Positions 13,767-14,636 of a DNA stretch of 14,636 nt are shown piece by piece. How positions within the stretch are numbered: position 1 is the first letter of the stretch; every line of letters begins with the position of its first letter. The translations under genes were made by a program, and so were the position numbers. The notes under the pieces were generated by a model, which was not told where the DNA came from, did no database searches, and was given only the letters and a program-made list of their open reading frames with translations. The stretch comes from Firmicutes bacterium UBA4882 (GTDB lineage Bacteria > Bacillota > UBA4882): contig DHDG01000039.1 of assembly GCA_002399265.1 (NCBI GenBank), forward strand, positions 105,049 through 119,684. Direction: 5' to 3'.

Positions 13767-14636
13767 TTACCGCAGAAACTGCCAGAGCGCTGCCAGCGCT
13801 GTCTGAGCAAAAGCTTCCTTATTGCTGATTCGGCTCGAAGCATAACGCCGTTCGTTTACTGCGGTGCGTCCCTGACCATAAACAGCGACATAGACAAGGC
13901 CGACCGGTTTAGCACTGCTGCCGCCACCTGGTCCCGCGATTCCAGTAGACGCCAGGCCGTAATCGCAACCCGACGTCTTTGCTACTCCCATCGCCATCGC
14001 TGTGGCTGTTTCAGCACTAACCGCACCATGTTCCGCAATGATCTGCTCTGGCACCCCCAGCCGCGCAATTTTGGCGCTGTTATCGTACGTTACAGCCCCT
14101 TGCATGAATGCAGCAGAAGCTCCCGGAACATTCGTCAGCCGGTGACTGATTAGCCCGCCGGTACATGACTCGGCCACTGCCAAAGTCTGCCCCTTCCGCA
14201 GGAGCTCATTAATGATCACTGTCTCGAGACTTTCATCATCAACCCCATATATATAACTCCCGAGAATGTCCCGCACCTGTTGCTCCAGATTATTCAGCAG
14301 TTGTATCGCTGCAGACTCTTCATGTTCGGATGCTGTCAGGCGCAACCGTACTTCATAATTCCCGGCATATGGCGCAATGGTTGGATTACTCTGGTTTTCA
14401 ATCAAAGGCATGATCAGCTGCTCCATGGCGGATTCCCCGATACCAACCAGCCGCAGCACCCTTGAAAGCAGGATTTTGTGTTCACCAGGCGGCATCATTT
14501 TCAGGATGCGCGGTTTAATTTCCTGCTCCATCATTACTTTCAACTCTCTGGGAACACCAGGCATCGCCGCGATGGCGCAACCACTACTTTCGCTCATGTT
14601 CAGCCTGAGCCAGATCCCGGGGGCGGTTCCCATCGG
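13767..14636 (-). CDS. cinA: CinA-like protein with nicotinamide-nucleotide amidase domain (5' part outside window)
   Basis: 289 C-terminal residues of CinA, which is usually a little over 400 long; the frame is open to the right edge. The visible part begins in the MoCF/COG1058 domain (GTAPGIWL, then AAMPGVPRELKVMME), passes a linker domain, and ends in the CinA_C/PncC domain with AVAESCTGGLISHRLTNVPGAS (catalytic serine in SCTGG, about fragment residue 157), FMQGAVTYDN, HGAVSAETA and STGIAGPGGG. The C-terminal domain deamidates nicotinamide mononucleotide in the pyridine nucleotide cycle; the N-terminal domain acts on ADP-ribose-type compounds in characterised homologues. It heads the group cinA, metallophosphoesterase, thpR. 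Confidence 0.96.
   Translation of the reverse strand, partial: PMGTAPGIWLRLNMSESSGCAIAAMPGVPRELKVMMEQEIKPRILKMMPPGEHKILLSRVLRLVGIGESAMEQLIMPLIENQSNPTIAPYAGNYEVRLRLTASEHEESAAIQLLNNLEQQVRDILGSYIYGVDDESLETVIINELLRKGQTLAVAESCTGGLISHRLTNVPGASAAFMQGAVTYDNSAKIARLGVPEQIIAEHGAVSAETATAMAMGVAKTSGCDYGLASTGIAGPGGGSSAKPVGLVYVAVYGQGRTAVNERRYASSRISNKEAFAQTALAALWQFLR

Overview
The window looks like a chromosomal housekeeping segment of an anaerobic, spore-forming Bacillota (Firmicutes). The grounds are spoVS, a SigH-type sigma factor, the ackA-yceD-rpmF and plsX-acpP-rnc-smc gene order, consensus AGGAGG ribosome binding sites and GTG/TTG starts. A sporulating Negativicutes or Peptococcaceae-like clostridium fits, but nothing here fixes the family. 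Every convincing gene lies on the minus strand, so transcription runs from the right edge to the left.

Reading in the direction of transcription, the first block is cinA (5' end outside the window), a membrane-anchored calcineurin-like metallophosphoesterase and thpR, with a long palindromic repeat before thpR. Next come two exported proteins: one with a duplicated DPxGxFT domain of unknown role, and one with a peptidoglycan-binding domain, a LysM and an uncharacterised C-terminal domain. The latter ends in a strong terminator. Then follows an ackA-yceD-rpmF operon with its own candidate promoter and a terminator after rpmF. A second long palindromic repeat separates this from plsX and acpP; acpP again ends in a terminator.

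The usual fapR and fabH/fabD/fabG/fabF genes of this neighbourhood are absent, so only plsX and acpP remain of the lipid cluster. Between the acpP terminator and rnc sits a solo IS200/IS605-type tnpB with all RuvC and zinc-finger residues intact and hairpins at its 3' end, as expected for an omega-RNA. rnc begins just beyond the presumed right end of that element. rnc is followed by a run of degenerate heptamers, spoVS with its terminator, a SigH-like sigma factor with a terminator hairpin, and smc, which runs off the left edge after its hinge.

Functionally the window joins acetate/acetyl-phosphate metabolism, phospholipid and acyl-carrier biosynthesis, ribosome assembly, RNA processing, chromosome segregation and sporulation. 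The accessory elements are the tnpB unit, three loci of a palindromic repeat family, and the heptamer array. I found no convincing tRNA, rRNA or CRISPR. No gene-free stretch exceeds about 300 bases.
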